Made by a program: the position numbers and the translations under genes. This document shows positions 18,934-29,341 of a stretch of DNA of 64,000 nt, piece by piece (within the stretch, counting starts at the first letter, position 1; each line of letters starts with the position of its first letter). The stretch is taken from contig CBDDJJ010000001.1 in assembly GCA_965229625.1 (NCBI GenBank), forward strand, positions 2,852,001 through 2,916,000, in the 5' to 3' direction. A model generated the notes under the pieces. That model had not been told where the DNA came from, did not search any database, and was given only the letters and a program-made list of their open reading frames with translations. This DNA is from JANQIO01 sp965229625. Lineage in GTDB: Bacteria; Pseudomonadota; Gammaproteobacteria; Pseudomonadales; Halieaceae.

Positions 18934-19695
18934 ATGCCCGGCACAGCAAGACAAGACTGGCGCCTGCGCTGGGATATTGAGTGGCGCACGGCGATCTTTG
19001 CCCTGTTGCTGGTGCCGCTGTTCTGTGCACTGGGCAGTTGGCAGCTGGGGCGCGCCGATGAGAAGCGCGCCATCGCGGAACGCTGGGAGCGGCAAGGGCA
19101 GCAGCCGGCGGTCGCTGTAGAGCAGCTGGACCCCGATGATGCCCTGCTGGCCTTTCGGCGGGTGCGACTGCGCGGGGAGTTTCTGACCGACCGAGACTTC
19201 CTGCTGGACAACCGGATACGCGAGGGCCGCTACGGAGTGGAGGTGGTGAGCCCGCTGCGCCTGGCCAGCGGCGCATTGGTCCTGGTGAACCGGGGCTGGC
19301 TGGCGGGTGACCCCTATCGCCGAGCGCTGCCGGACGTTCCTGCAATTGCCGGTGAACAGGATTTGATCGGCCATGTGTATGTGTCGCCCGGGGAAGATTT
19401 CACACTGGGCGAACTCGCCGGCGACAGCAACTGGCCCAGGTTGATCCAGGCCCTGGAGCCGAACGCCATGGGCGCCATGCTTGGCGAGAACGTCTGGCCC
19501 TACAGCATCCGCCTGCAAGCAGACAGCCCGGCGGCACTGCTGGCGGAATGGCCGCTGGTGAACATACAGCCGGAAAAGCACGAGGCCTATGCGGCCCAGT
19601 GGTTCGCCATGGCCCTGGTGCTGGCGGGTTTTGCCCTTTGGAGAAATACCAACCTGTCGGAATGGCGGCAGGCAAGGAAACAGGAACAAGCGTGA
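18934..19695 (+). CDS. SURF1 family cytochrome oxidase biogenesis protein
   Basis: A 253-aa protein with the SURF1 layout: an N-terminal membrane helix (about 20-40) ending in LGSWQLGRADEK, a periplasmic domain with VNRGWLAGDPYRR, and a C-terminal membrane helix that begins after QWFAMALVLAGFAL. SURF1 aids haem a insertion into subunit I. Its stop overlaps the GTG start of the next gene (GTGA). Confidence 0.93.
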   Translation: MPGTARQDWRLRWDIEWRTAIFALLLVPLFCALGSWQLGRADEKRAIAERWERQGQQPAVAVEQLDPDDALLAFRRVRLRGEFLTDRDFLLDNRIREGRYGVEVVSPLRLASGALVLVNRGWLAGDPYRRALPDVPAIAGEQDLIGHVYVSPGEDFTLGELAGDSNWPRLIQALEPNAMGAMLGENVWPYSIRLQADSPAALLAEWPLVNIQPEKHEAYAAQWFAMALVLAGFALWRNTNLSEWRQARKQEQA

Positions 19696-20294
19696 CAGAC
19701 CAGACCCAGAAAAACCGCATGGCCCTGCTGCTGATCGCAGGGATACCGGTCACAATCATCCTCGCCTCGACCTGGCTGTGGTATTACGTGGCCAACGGCC
19801 GACTCGACCTGGTGGGAATGCTGGGCACGGCCAATATGGGCAGCCTGCTGTCACCACCCGTGGCCATGGCCGACCTGGGCGCCGTTGACGCCAGTGGCCG
19901 GGGCTTCCAGGCCCGCGGAGAACGGCCACTGTGGCGCATCATGATTGTCGGTGAGGGCGGTTGCGACCAGACCTGCGAACACCTGGTGTATTACACCCGG
20001 CAGATTCACACGGCGATGGGCAAGTACACCAATCGTATCGAACGGCTGTACCTGGCGACGGATTCCGAGCCCGGTACCAACCCCCTGGGCGGCCTGGCAA
20101 AGGACTACCCGAAACTCAATCTCCTGTATACTTCCGCTCCCGCCGGGGAAACCCTGCGCGCGGCGGCCGAAGGCGAGCCGGCGTACTTCGTAGTTGACCC
20201 GGAGGGTTGGGTGATTCTCGCCTATTCTGCCGAAGCGGATGGCAAGGACATCATGGCCGATCTGAAATTCCTGCTGAAAAACAGCAATGGCTAG
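19692..20294 (+). CDS. Thioredoxin-fold membrane protein of the oxidase locus
   Basis: A 200-aa protein with one N-terminal membrane helix (about residues 9-30) and a periplasmic domain containing C91 and C95 in GGCDQTCEH. This CX3C spacing resembles the copper-binding cysteines of SCO proteins. A conserved VVDPEGW-type strand and a C-terminal helix follow. Small proteins like this occur between SURF1 and ctaA in gammaproteobacteria and are annotated as oxidase biogenesis factors. The GTG at 19692 is chosen because it overlaps the SURF1 stop; upstream extension is antisense-like sequence inside SURF1. Role in copper or thiol chemistry is inferred. Confidence 0.8.
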   Translation: MTDQTQKNRMALLLIAGIPVTIILASTWLWYYVANGRLDLVGMLGTANMGSLLSPPVAMADLGAVDASGRGFQARGERPLWRIMIVGEGGCDQTCEHLVYYTRQIHTAMGKYTNRIERLYLATDSEPGTNPLGGLAKDYPKLNLLYTSAPAGETLRAAAEGEPAYFVVDPEGWVILAYSAEADGKDIMADLKFLLKNSNG

Positions 20295-21432
20295 CGCTGC
20301 GGCGCGTGACTCGACGGTACGCTCTACGCAAAACAGGATAATGCTCACTCCCCCCGATCAACGTAAACCCACTTTCCGGCTGGCACTGTTTGGCGTGTGC
20401 TTCGCGATGTCGGTCATCATCCTCGGCGCCTTTACCCGCCTGGTGGATGCCGGCCTCGGCTGCCCGGACTGGCCGGGATGCTACGGGCACGTGCTCTGGC
20501 CCAACGACGCCGAGGAAATCGCCACCGCCAACCTGGCCTATCCCGACGCGCCGGTAGAGCTGGACAAGACCTGGCCGGAGATGGTGCACCGCTACCTCGC
20601 GACCACCCTGGGCGCCATCGTGCTGCTGATTGCAGCCCTCAGCTGGCGTCATCGCGGGCCCGGGCAGCCGCTCAAACTGCCGTTTTTCCTGCTGGCCTTC
20701 GTCATTTTGCAAGGCATGTTCGGCATGTGGACGGTGACCCTGAAGCTCTGGCCCCAGGTGGTTACCGCGCATTTGCTGGGCGGCTTCACCACGATCAGCT
20801 TGCTGTGGCTTTTGACGCTGCGGCTCAATAATCACTACTGGGAGCTGGGCCGTGAGGGCCACGCTCGCCTGGGCCGCATCAAGCCGCTGGCGATCGTAGC
20901 GCTGCTGGTGGTGGTGGCGCAAATCACGCTCGGCGGTTGGACCACCTCCAATTATGCCGCCGTCGCCTGCCCCGACCTGCCGACCTGCCAGGCGCAGTGG
21001 GTGCCGGAGATGGACTTTGCCGCGGGTTTCAATGTGTTCCAGCAGGTGGGCCCCAACTACCTGGGGGGCACCATGACCAATGAGGCGCGGGTGGCCATTC
21101 ACATGAGCCATCGTATTGGCGCCATCGTTACCCTGCTGGTGGCGGGTGCGCTGAGCTTGCGGCTGTTGCGCGATCCGCTGAAGGCACTGCGGCGCCTTGG
21201 GCGCGCAGTGGGCGCAATACTCTGCCTGCAGCTTTTGCTGGGCCTTGGCAACATCGTCTTCCAGTTCCCGGTGTGGGTGGCCACGGCCCACAACGCTGTC
21301 GGTGCCCTGCTGTTGATGAGCGTGGTGACAGTCAATTACTACCTGGTGACCGCCCGCAGCACGGCCACTGCGCGGGTGGCGGTGCCGGCTTCCGCCGCGG
21401 TAGCGCCAGGCGCTGCGCTGGGGAGTAGCTAG
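20287..21432 (+). CDS. ctaA: Haem A synthase CtaA (COX15)
   Basis: A 381-aa membrane protein with eight helices and a twofold repeat. It has the paired cysteines LGCPDWPGCYG in the first loop and the matching VACPDLPTCQ in the second half, and His residues in MVHRYLAT, TAHLLGG, HMSHRIGA and TAHNAVGA that ligate haem. It oxidises haem O to haem A. Overlap of 8 bp with the preceding gene supports the ATG at 20287; an internal ATG at 20341 is also possible. The gene ends directly at the cyoE start. Confidence 0.95.
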   Translation: MASAAARDSTVRSTQNRIMLTPPDQRKPTFRLALFGVCFAMSVIILGAFTRLVDAGLGCPDWPGCYGHVLWPNDAEEIATANLAYPDAPVELDKTWPEMVHRYLATTLGAIVLLIAALSWRHRGPGQPLKLPFFLLAFVILQGMFGMWTVTLKLWPQVVTAHLLGGFTTISLLWLLTLRLNNHYWELGREGHARLGRIKPLAIVALLVVVAQITLGGWTTSNYAAVACPDLPTCQAQWVPEMDFAAGFNVFQQVGPNYLGGTMTNEARVAIHMSHRIGAIVTLLVAGALSLRLLRDPLKALRRLGRAVGAILCLQLLLGLGNIVFQFPVWVATAHNAVGALLLMSVVTVNYYLVTARSTATARVAVPASAAVAPGAALGSS

Positions 21433-22326
21433 ATGGAGCAGGCCCTGCAGCAGGTCAACTGGCGCGACTACCTGGAGCTGACCAAGCCCAAGGTGGTGGC
21501 GCTCATGCTGTTGACGGCAGTGATCGGCATGTTCATGGCAGTGCCCGGCATGGTGCCGTGGCAGGCCCTGGTGTTCGGTAATATTGGGATCGGACTTTGC
21601 GCGGGCTCGGCGGCGGCCATCAATCACCTCGTTGACCAACGCATCGACCAGGTCATGGCGCGCACCCGCAACCGGCCGCTGGCCAAAGGGCGGGTGGGCG
21701 TGCCACAGGCCGTGCTGTTTGCGCTGTCCCTGGGCGTCGCCGGTATGTACCTGCTGCTGGTGTTTGTGAACGCACTTACTGCCTGGCTGACCCTGGCCTC
21801 GCTGCTCGGCTACGCGCTGATCTACACGGTGTTTCTCAAGCGCGCGACGCCTCAGAATATCGTGATCGGCGGGCTGGCGGGCGCAGCGCCCCCACTGCTG
21901 GGCTGGACGGCCGTGACGGGAGACATTCACGGCCACGCCTTGCTGCTGGTGCTCATCATCTTCGCCTGGACACCGCCGCACTTCTGGGCACTGGCGATTC
22001 ACCGTCGCGAGGAATACGCCGCTGTGGATATACCCATGCTGCCGGTAACCCACGGCGTGGCGTTCACCAAGCTGCACATCATGCTGTACACCCTGATCAT
22101 GTTTGCGATCACTCTGCTGCCCTATGTCACCCGCATGAGTGGCCCACTTTACCTGGCTGGCGCCGTCCTGCTGGGTGGGCGGTTCCTGTGGCACGCAGGG
22201 CGCCTGATGTGGGGGGATGACCGACGCGCGGCCATCGACACCTTCAAGTTCTCGATCACCTACCTGATGGTGCTGTTCCTTGTGATGTTGCTCGACCACT
22301 ACCTGTTCCCCGTGGCCACCCTGTAA
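21433..22326 (+). CDS. cyoE: Protohaem IX farnesyltransferase (haem O synthase)
   Basis: A 297-aa UbiA-superfamily prenyltransferase with about nine helices. The polyprenyl-binding motif is INHLVDQRIDQVMARTRNRP (NxxxDxxxD type) near residue 62, and a second Asp-rich motif follows in HFWALAIHRREEYAA. It attaches the farnesyl tail to haem B, giving haem O for CtaA. It starts on the base after the ctaA stop and shares one base with the SCO gene (TAATG). Confidence 0.95.
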   Translation: MEQALQQVNWRDYLELTKPKVVALMLLTAVIGMFMAVPGMVPWQALVFGNIGIGLCAGSAAAINHLVDQRIDQVMARTRNRPLAKGRVGVPQAVLFALSLGVAGMYLLLVFVNALTAWLTLASLLGYALIYTVFLKRATPQNIVIGGLAGAAPPLLGWTAVTGDIHGHALLLVLIIFAWTPPHFWALAIHRREEYAAVDIPMLPVTHGVAFTKLHIMLYTLIMFAITLLPYVTRMSGPLYLAGAVLLGGRFLWHAGRLMWGDDRRAAIDTFKFSITYLMVLFLVMLLDHYLFPVATL

Positions 22327-23000
22327 TGGATGCCGCTGCTGCCACGGCGGCCCACCGGGACCGCAATATCAAGCTCACGGTGGTGGGCTTGCTCCTGCTG
22401 ATTGGCGTGATCGTCGGTGGCTTTGTCTACCAGGTACAGAAGCCCCGGGTGATGACCAGCAGCGAGCTCAAGATCAACGGCGCGTTTATGTTCGACACGC
22501 CGCGGGCACTGCCCGAGTTCGAGCTGGTCGATCATCGCGGAGAGCCGTTCACGGCGGCCAGCTTCGAAGGGCAATGGACACTGGTGTTTTTCGGCTTCAC
22601 CTACTGCCCGGATATCTGCCCCACGACCATGGCTTTCCTCGCTCGCCTCATGGGAGAGCTGGAAGGTCTGCCCGAGGCCGAGGATACCCGGGTAATCATG
22701 GTCAGCGTCGACCCGGCCCGGGATACGCCTGAGCGCCTGGCAGAGTATGTGCCTTACTTCGATCCTTCCTTTACCGGTGTTACCGGCGAATTCCTCGAGA
22801 TTCACCGCTTTGCCACAGCGCTCAATGCGCCGTTTCGCAAAGAAGAGCCCGACGAGGCGGGCAATTACCTGGTAGAACACGGGGCCAATGTTGCCCTCAT
22901 CAATCCGCGCGGTGACTATCATGGCTTCTTCAAGGCGCCACTGGATCTTGCCAAGATGAAAGTCACCTACCGCTCCGTTCGCGTGGTCTGGGATCTCTAG
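22326..23000 (+). CDS. SCO1/SenC family copper chaperone
   Basis: A 224-aa protein with an N-terminal membrane anchor (about 17-36) and a thioredoxin-fold domain. The copper-binding motif FTYCPDICPTTM has C94 and C98, and the third ligand is the His in YLVEHGANV. It metallates the CuA site of CoxB. It is the last gene of the oxidase locus and is only 1 bp from polA, which may therefore be partly co-transcribed. Confidence 0.93.
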   Translation: MDAAAATAAHRDRNIKLTVVGLLLLIGVIVGGFVYQVQKPRVMTSSELKINGAFMFDTPRALPEFELVDHRGEPFTAASFEGQWTLVFFGFTYCPDICPTTMAFLARLMGELEGLPEAEDTRVIMVSVDPARDTPERLAEYVPYFDPSFTGVTGEFLEIHRFATALNAPFRKEEPDEAGNYLVEHGANVALINPRGDYHGFFKAPLDLAKMKVTYRSVRVVWDL

Positions 23001-23001
23001 C

Positions 23002-25728
<2,727 letters not shown>

Positions 25729-25745
25729 TGCAGCCACAGTTCTGT

Positions 25746-25773
25746 GGAACTTCTCGGCCTGGCCCGGGTCATA
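25746..25773 (+). promoter_or_regulatory. Sigma-E/AlgU-type promoter for the polA-engB small RNA
   Basis: GGAACTT at 25746-25752, a 16-bp spacer, then TCATA at 25769-25773. The known sigma-E/AlgU consensus is GAACTT, 16-17 bp, TCTGA or TCAAA. The -35 half is perfect and the -10 half fits at three of five positions against TCTGA. The predicted start lies about 7 bp on, at the first base of a perfect hairpin. Sigma class is inferred from the motif. Confidence 0.6.
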
Positions 25774-25779
25774 GTAACT

Positions 25780-25889
25780 GTGACGCACCGTCACGGCGAC
25801 CGGCCCGGTCGCCACGTCTCACTTTCCCCAGAGACGTTACTTCCCCCGGCTGTTATTAACCCCAACGGCCGGGGTTTTTCTTTTTTTTA
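25780..25889 (+). ncRNA. Candidate trans-acting sRNA in the Spot 42/ErsA position
   Basis: A predicted transcript of about 105 nt between polA and the convergent engB. Three consecutive hairpins have no intervening bases. GTGACG/CGTCAC with a 3-nt loop spans 25780-25794. GGCGACCG/CGGTCGCC with a 3-nt loop spans 25795-25813. ACGTCTC/GAGACGT spans 25814-25837 around the C-rich loop ACTTTCCCCA. A short single strand TACTTC then leads into a terminator with a T tract. C-rich unpaired loops are typical of Hfq-dependent riboregulators that pair with Shine-Dalgarno sequences. spf in E. coli and ersA in Pseudomonas lie in the same polA-engB gap. I see no sequence match to either from memory, so homology is positional only. 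Confidence 0.65.
25844..25889 (+). terminator. Rho-independent terminator of the candidate sRNA
   Basis: CCCCGGC (25844-25850) can pair with GCCGGGG (25868-25874). Alternatively AACCCC (25858-25863) can pair with GGGGTT (25871-25876). Either stem is followed by TTTTTC and eight more T at 25875-25888, the best terminator in the window. Confidence 0.85.
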
Positions 25890-25922
25890 GAACCGCTTTT
25901 TTACTAGCTATGAAACACCTGC

Positions 25923-26146
25923 GGAGGCGCTAAGTCGCCGCAGTAGCCTCAATTTCGGGGTGCCGTTGTTTGGCTCAGGGAGGCGATAAGTCACCGTAGT
26001 AGCCTCTATTTTCGGGTGCCCCTATTTAGGACGGTGCGGCGCTAGTTCACTGCGAAAGCCACAGCTCCCGGGTGCTTCCGTTTAGCGCATGGAGGCGCTA
26101 GTTCACCGGCGTTGCCTCAACCAATGGGTGCCATCGTTCGATGACG
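25923..26146. repeat. Four tandem 56-bp hairpin repeats
   Basis: Units begin at 25923, 25979, 26035 and 26091, exactly 56 bp apart. Units 1 and 2 match at 43 of 56 positions by my count; units 1 and 4 at about 37. Most conserved are GGAGGCGCTA at the start, GCCTC at unit positions 24-28 and GGGTG at 36-40. In units 1, 2 and 4, GAGGC (2-6) pairs with GCCTC (24-28). Unit 3 has GCGGC and GCCAC, keeping four of five pairs. No reading frame runs through them. They fill most of the gap between the sRNA terminator and the 3' end of engB; the remaining 60 bp before engB show nothing else. Confidence 0.85.
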
Positions 26147-26207
26147 TTGAGCGCTTTCCCTCTTTGAGTTACGCAACTGTGGTGGTCCGCCCTCTTGCTG
26201 TTGGGAG

Positions 26208-26876
26208 TTACTCTTCTTCGTCGTAGACCGAGGTGTCCGTAAGCCAGTTGTTGAGGATGGCGCGGAGTTCTTCGTGGCCGGTGTGCTTGAGGGCGGAGAA
26301 TAGCTGGGTGGTGACGAGGCCGCCGTGGCCGGCGAGTTCGCCGCGGACTTTCATCAGTGTGGCCTTGGCGGGGCCTTTCTTGAGCTTGTCGGCCTTGGTG
26401 AGCAGGATGTGCACCGGCATGTGGGCGGTGGTGGCCCAGTCGATCATCATGCGGTCAAAGGCTTGCAGCGGGTGACGCACGTCCATCAGCAGCACCAGGC
26501 CGCGCAGCGACTGTCTTTGCTGCAGGTAGCGCTCGATCAGGCGCGTCCAATCGGCCTTGACCTTTTCCGGTACCCGGGCAAACCCGTAGCCCGGCAGGTC
26601 TACCAGGCGCTGCTCGTCTGACAGGCTGAAGAAGTTCAGCAGTTGGGTGCGCCCCGGGGTCTTGGAGGTGCGTGCCAGTTTGCTGTTGCCGGTCAGGCTG
26701 TTGATGGCACTGGACTTGCCCGCGTTGGAGCGCCCCGCGAACGCCACTTCCCAGCCCTTGTCGGGAGGGCACTGGCTGGGCTGGCTGGCGCTGATGAGGA
26801 AGCTCGCTGCCCGGTAGTTGGGCGGCCGGGGGGACAGCGTGAGGGGGTCCTCCGGCGACTTTTTTGGACCTGTCAT
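26208..26876 (-). CDS. engB: Ribosome biogenesis GTPase EngB (YihA/YsxC)
   Basis: A 222-aa TRAFAC GTPase. The P-loop GRSNAGKSS is at residues 48-56, G2/G3 motifs are TPGRTQ and DLPGYGFA, the G4 motif is TKAD, and the SAL G5 follows. The family is needed for 50S subunit assembly. The ATG at 26876 has no Shine-Dalgarno sequence and lies five bases past a -10-like element, suggesting a leaderless message. It converges with polA and diverges from the cytochrome genes, as in Pseudomonas. Confidence 0.95.
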   Translation of the reverse strand: MTGPKKSPEDPLTLSPRPPNYRAASFLISASQPSQCPPDKGWEVAFAGRSNAGKSSAINSLTGNSKLARTSKTPGRTQLLNFFSLSDEQRLVDLPGYGFARVPEKVKADWTRLIERYLQQRQSLRGLVLLMDVRHPLQAFDRMMIDWATTAHMPVHILLTKADKLKKGPAKATLMKVRGELAGHGGLVTTQLFSALKHTGHEELRAILNNWLTDTSVYDEEE

Positions 26877-26888
26877 GTCGTATATAAT
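26860..26888 (+). promoter_or_regulatory. Candidate promoter for the cytochrome c5/c4/dsbA genes
   Basis: TATAAT at 26883-26888 is a perfect -10; the only -35-like sequence at 17 bp is TTTTTT (26860-26865). The -10 overlaps the -10 proposed for engB on the other strand, so the two promoters would share one melting site. Confidence 0.4.
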
Positions 26889-26910
26889 GCCACAGCTTTT
26901 TTCAGGGCAA
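26882..26910 (-). promoter_or_regulatory. engB: Candidate engB promoter giving a leaderless mRNA
   Basis: On the minus strand TTGCCC (26910-26905), a 17-bp spacer and TTATAT (26887-26882) form a sigma-70-like promoter. The expected start point is within a base or two of the engB ATG at 26876. Confidence 0.45.
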
Positions 26911-26980
26911 ATGAGCGCGGCTTCCCTAAATAGTGGATGCGCGCTAGTCAGTCCAAGATCCCGGTTTCAAGGTGAAATCC

Positions 26981-27295
26981 ATGACGGAGACTCTTACAAA
27001 AGTCGTTCTGGCAGCCTGCTTGACGCTGCTATCAGCCCAGGGCATTGCCCAGGAAGACAAGAAACTGCAGGAGCTGTACGGCAAGAGCTGTGCGGTTTGC
27101 CACGCGGCGGGTGCAGCCGGCGCGCCCAAGACGGGCGTTCCCGCGGAGTGGGAGTCACGCCTGGCCAAAGGCATGGACACCCTGGTCGCCTCTGTAGAGA
27201 ACGGCCTCAACGCCATGCCGCCCAAGGGCATGTGCTTCGACTGCAGCGCGGAGAATTACAAGGCGCTGATTGAATACATGGCCAAGCCGAAGTAG
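26981..27295 (+). CDS. Cytochrome c5-like monohaem protein
   Basis: A 104-aa exported protein with a signal peptide (residues 1-23, cleaved near GIAQ-E) and a single haem site CAVCH at C37-C40-H41. A likely Met axial ligand is in NAMPPKGMCFDC, which also holds the extra cysteine pair typical of cytochrome c5. It is a small periplasmic electron carrier, plausibly feeding the oxidase. The ATG at 26981 has AAGGTG upstream. It lies 63 bp before the cytochrome c4 gene. Confidence 0.9.
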   Translation: MTETLTKVVLAACLTLLSAQGIAQEDKKLQELYGKSCAVCHAAGAAGAPKTGVPAEWESRLAKGMDTLVASVENGLNAMPPKGMCFDCSAENYKALIEYMAKPK

Positions 27296-27358
27296 CGGCA
27301 GCGCATACAGCAGGCCCTCACCCAACATTCGAATTCAACGCAACGATCCGGAAACTCC

Positions 27359-27991
27359 ATGAACAAGTTCGCACTGGCTCTCCTTTTCTCCGCTGGCCTC
27401 AGCGCCAACGCACTGGCGGGTGACCCCGCCGCGGGCGAGGCCCTCACCGTCACCTGCTCCGCCTGCCACAACGCAGACGGCAACAGTATTGTCCCGACCT
27501 TCCCCAAGCTGGCGGGCCAAAACGAAGCCTATCTGATCAAGCAGATTACCGACATCCGAGACGGCCGCCGGCCGGTACCGACCATGATTGGACAGGTCGA
27601 CAGTTTCACCGATGAGCAGGTCGCCGACGTCGCTGCCTACTATGCCAGCCAGGCCACAACCCCGGGCCAGGCGGAAGACAAGATGCTGGCGCTGGGTGCC
27701 GCCGTATACCGCGCGGGCGTGTCTGAAACGGGTGTGACTGCCTGTGCGGCCTGTCACGGCGCCCGCGGTTCCGGCAACGCGCCGGCCGGCTGGCCGAAGC
27801 TTGCGGGCCAGCACAAGGATTACATTGCCGACCAGTTGCGCAAGTGGCGCACCGGCGCGGAAAATTCGCTGGAAGAAAACCCCAACGGTAGAACCAATGA
27901 CGGCGATTCACGTCTAATGCGTGACGTGGCCTATCGCATGACCGATAACGAGATAGACGCGGTAGCCAACTTTATTGCCGGACTGTACTGA
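27359..27991 (+). CDS. Dihaem cytochrome c4
   Basis: A 210-aa exported protein with a signal peptide (1-20) and two homologous cytochrome domains. Haem sites are CSACH (about residue 33) and CAACH (about 129), each followed by a PKLAGQ-type motif and a Met ligand. Cytochrome c4 is a membrane-associated dihaem donor to terminal oxidases. The order engB, cytochromes, dsbA matches Pseudomonas, where the c4 gene (cc4) sits in the same place. Confidence 0.93.
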   Translation: MNKFALALLFSAGLSANALAGDPAAGEALTVTCSACHNADGNSIVPTFPKLAGQNEAYLIKQITDIRDGRRPVPTMIGQVDSFTDEQVADVAAYYASQATTPGQAEDKMLALGAAVYRAGVSETGVTACAACHGARGSGNAPAGWPKLAGQHKDYIADQLRKWRTGAENSLEENPNGRTNDGDSRLMRDVAYRMTDNEIDAVANFIAGLY

Positions 27992-28019
27992 TCGATCGGG
28001 AAATGATCGGGAGAGAATG

Positions 28020-28673
28020 ATGAAGAAAATCCTTGCCGCAGTGGCTGTTGCGCTGATCAGCCTACCCACCCTGGCCCAGGAGTTTCGTGAGGGTGTTCAC
28101 TACGACGTCATTTCACCTGCCCTGTCCACACGCAGTGGCGGCAAGATTGAAGTCGTGGAGTTCTTTGCCTACAGCTGTGGGCACTGCTACAACTTCGAAC
28201 CGGTCCTTCAGTCCTGGAAGAAGCAGCAACCTGACGATGTGGTGCTGATGCCGTCACCGGCGGTGTGGAGCAAGCCGATGGAGCCCCATGCCCGGGCCTT
28301 CTACGCGGCCCAGGCACTGGGCGTGCTGGACAACGTGCACGAAGCACTGTTCGCGGCCCTGCACGTAGACCGCAAGCGCCTCTCTAATGAGGAGGAGATT
28401 CGCGAGATATTTGTCGCCAATGGCGTGGACGCCGAAGAATTCAACCAGGCCTTTCGCTCTTTTGGCGTGGGCAGCCAGGTACGCCAGGCGGGCGCCCGGG
28501 CCAAGGGCGCGCGCATCAGTGGCACGCCGGAAATGATGGTGGCTGGCAAGTACCGTATCTCCGCCCGCAAGGCCGGAGGCCAGGCCAACATGCTCAAGGT
28601 GGTCGATTTCCTGGTTGAACTCGAGCGCGGCTCTGGCACGGTCGCTGCTGAAGAGAGCGCGGCCACCGACTAG
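28020..28673 (+). CDS. dsbA: Thiol:disulfide interchange protein DsbA
   Basis: A 217-aa periplasmic oxidoreductase with a signal peptide (1-19). The active site CGHC is at residues 53-56 in FFAYSCGHCYNFEP, and the cis-Pro loop is in SGTPEMMV. It introduces disulfides into exported proteins. Two adjacent ATG codons (28017 and 28020) could start it; GGGAGAG at 28009-28015 is better spaced for the second. Confidence 0.94.
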   Translation: MKKILAAVAVALISLPTLAQEFREGVHYDVISPALSTRSGGKIEVVEFFAYSCGHCYNFEPVLQSWKKQQPDDVVLMPSPAVWSKPMEPHARAFYAAQALGVLDNVHEALFAALHVDRKRLSNEEEIREIFVANGVDAEEFNQAFRSFGVGSQVRQAGARAKGARISGTPEMMVAGKYRISARKAGGQANMLKVVDFLVELERGSGTVAAEESAATD

Positions 28674-28705
28674 TCGTTGGCCCTCACCCAGCCAGGATCA
28701 GCGAC

Positions 28706-29323
28706 TTACATCCCGCTGCTGTAGGTCTCGAGGCTCGCGGCACCGCTGGCGCGGATACCGCGAAACGCCGACGAATACTCCTTCAACAAACGCAGGCAGT
28801 AGGCCAGGCGGGCCTCGAAGTATTCCTGTGCACTCTCCTTGTTGTCTGCCGGGTCTGCGTTGAAGACCGTATCCACGTAACGAATGATCAGGTGCTCCGG
28901 CAGGTAGCAGAGCCGGTTGTTCTTGTAGCTGCTCATGCGCAGCTCTGCCACCGGGAACGAGCCGCCATCGGCCACTGACACGGTGACGATCAGGGCCGGC
29001 TTGTGAGCCAGCTCACCTCCCCCGGTGAACACCAGGAAAAAGTTCTTCAGCCCCGCTGGTACCATGCCGTGCCACTCCGGTGCGATTACTACGAAACCGT
29101 CGCAGGCGCTGAGCTCCTCGGAGAGGGGCGCTATCCTGGCCTGCCAGTCCGCATCGCCCGCCCAGATACCCTCGTCCCAGAGTGGTAATGGGTTGCTGGC
29201 CAGTAGGTAAAGCCATGTGTCGTCGCAGTGCCCCTGGTCGATGAGCGCGCGCTCGATGTAACGCGCCACTTTCTCACTCTGAGAATCCTCGCGGTGGCTT
29301 CCGCAGATAATACCGATCTTCAT
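28706..29323 (-). CDS. NADPH-dependent FMN reductase family protein
   Basis: A 205-aa flavodoxin-like protein. The phosphate-binding loop GSHREDSQSEK is at residues 8-18 and the flavin motif APEWHGMVPAGLKNFF at about 85-100. A C-terminal extension of about 40 residues goes beyond the compact family core. Likely a soluble quinone or flavin reductase; substrate unknown. It lies 18 bp after the cysteine synthase gene on the same strand, so they probably share a transcript, and converges with dsbA. Confidence 0.85.
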   Translation of the reverse strand: MKIGIICGSHREDSQSEKVARYIERALIDQGHCDDTWLYLLASNPLPLWDEGIWAGDADWQARIAPLSEELSACDGFVVIAPEWHGMVPAGLKNFFLVFTGGGELAHKPALIVTVSVADGGSFPVAELRMSSYKNNRLCYLPEHLIIRYVDTVFNADPADNKESAQEYFEARLAYCLRLLKEYSSAFRGIRASGAASLETYSSGM

Positions 29324-29341
29324 GAAGTGTCCTGGCTTGTC

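Noticed and set aside
20251..22299. A 682-aa open frame on the minus strand opposite ctaA and cyoE
   Set aside because: It is an antisense shadow of two well-identified genes in GC-rich DNA; its translation is low-complexity His/Gln/Arg-rich with no domain.
25923..26146. 56-bp repeats as a CRISPR array
   Set aside because: Repeats are contiguous and diverged with no unique spacers, and no cas gene is present.
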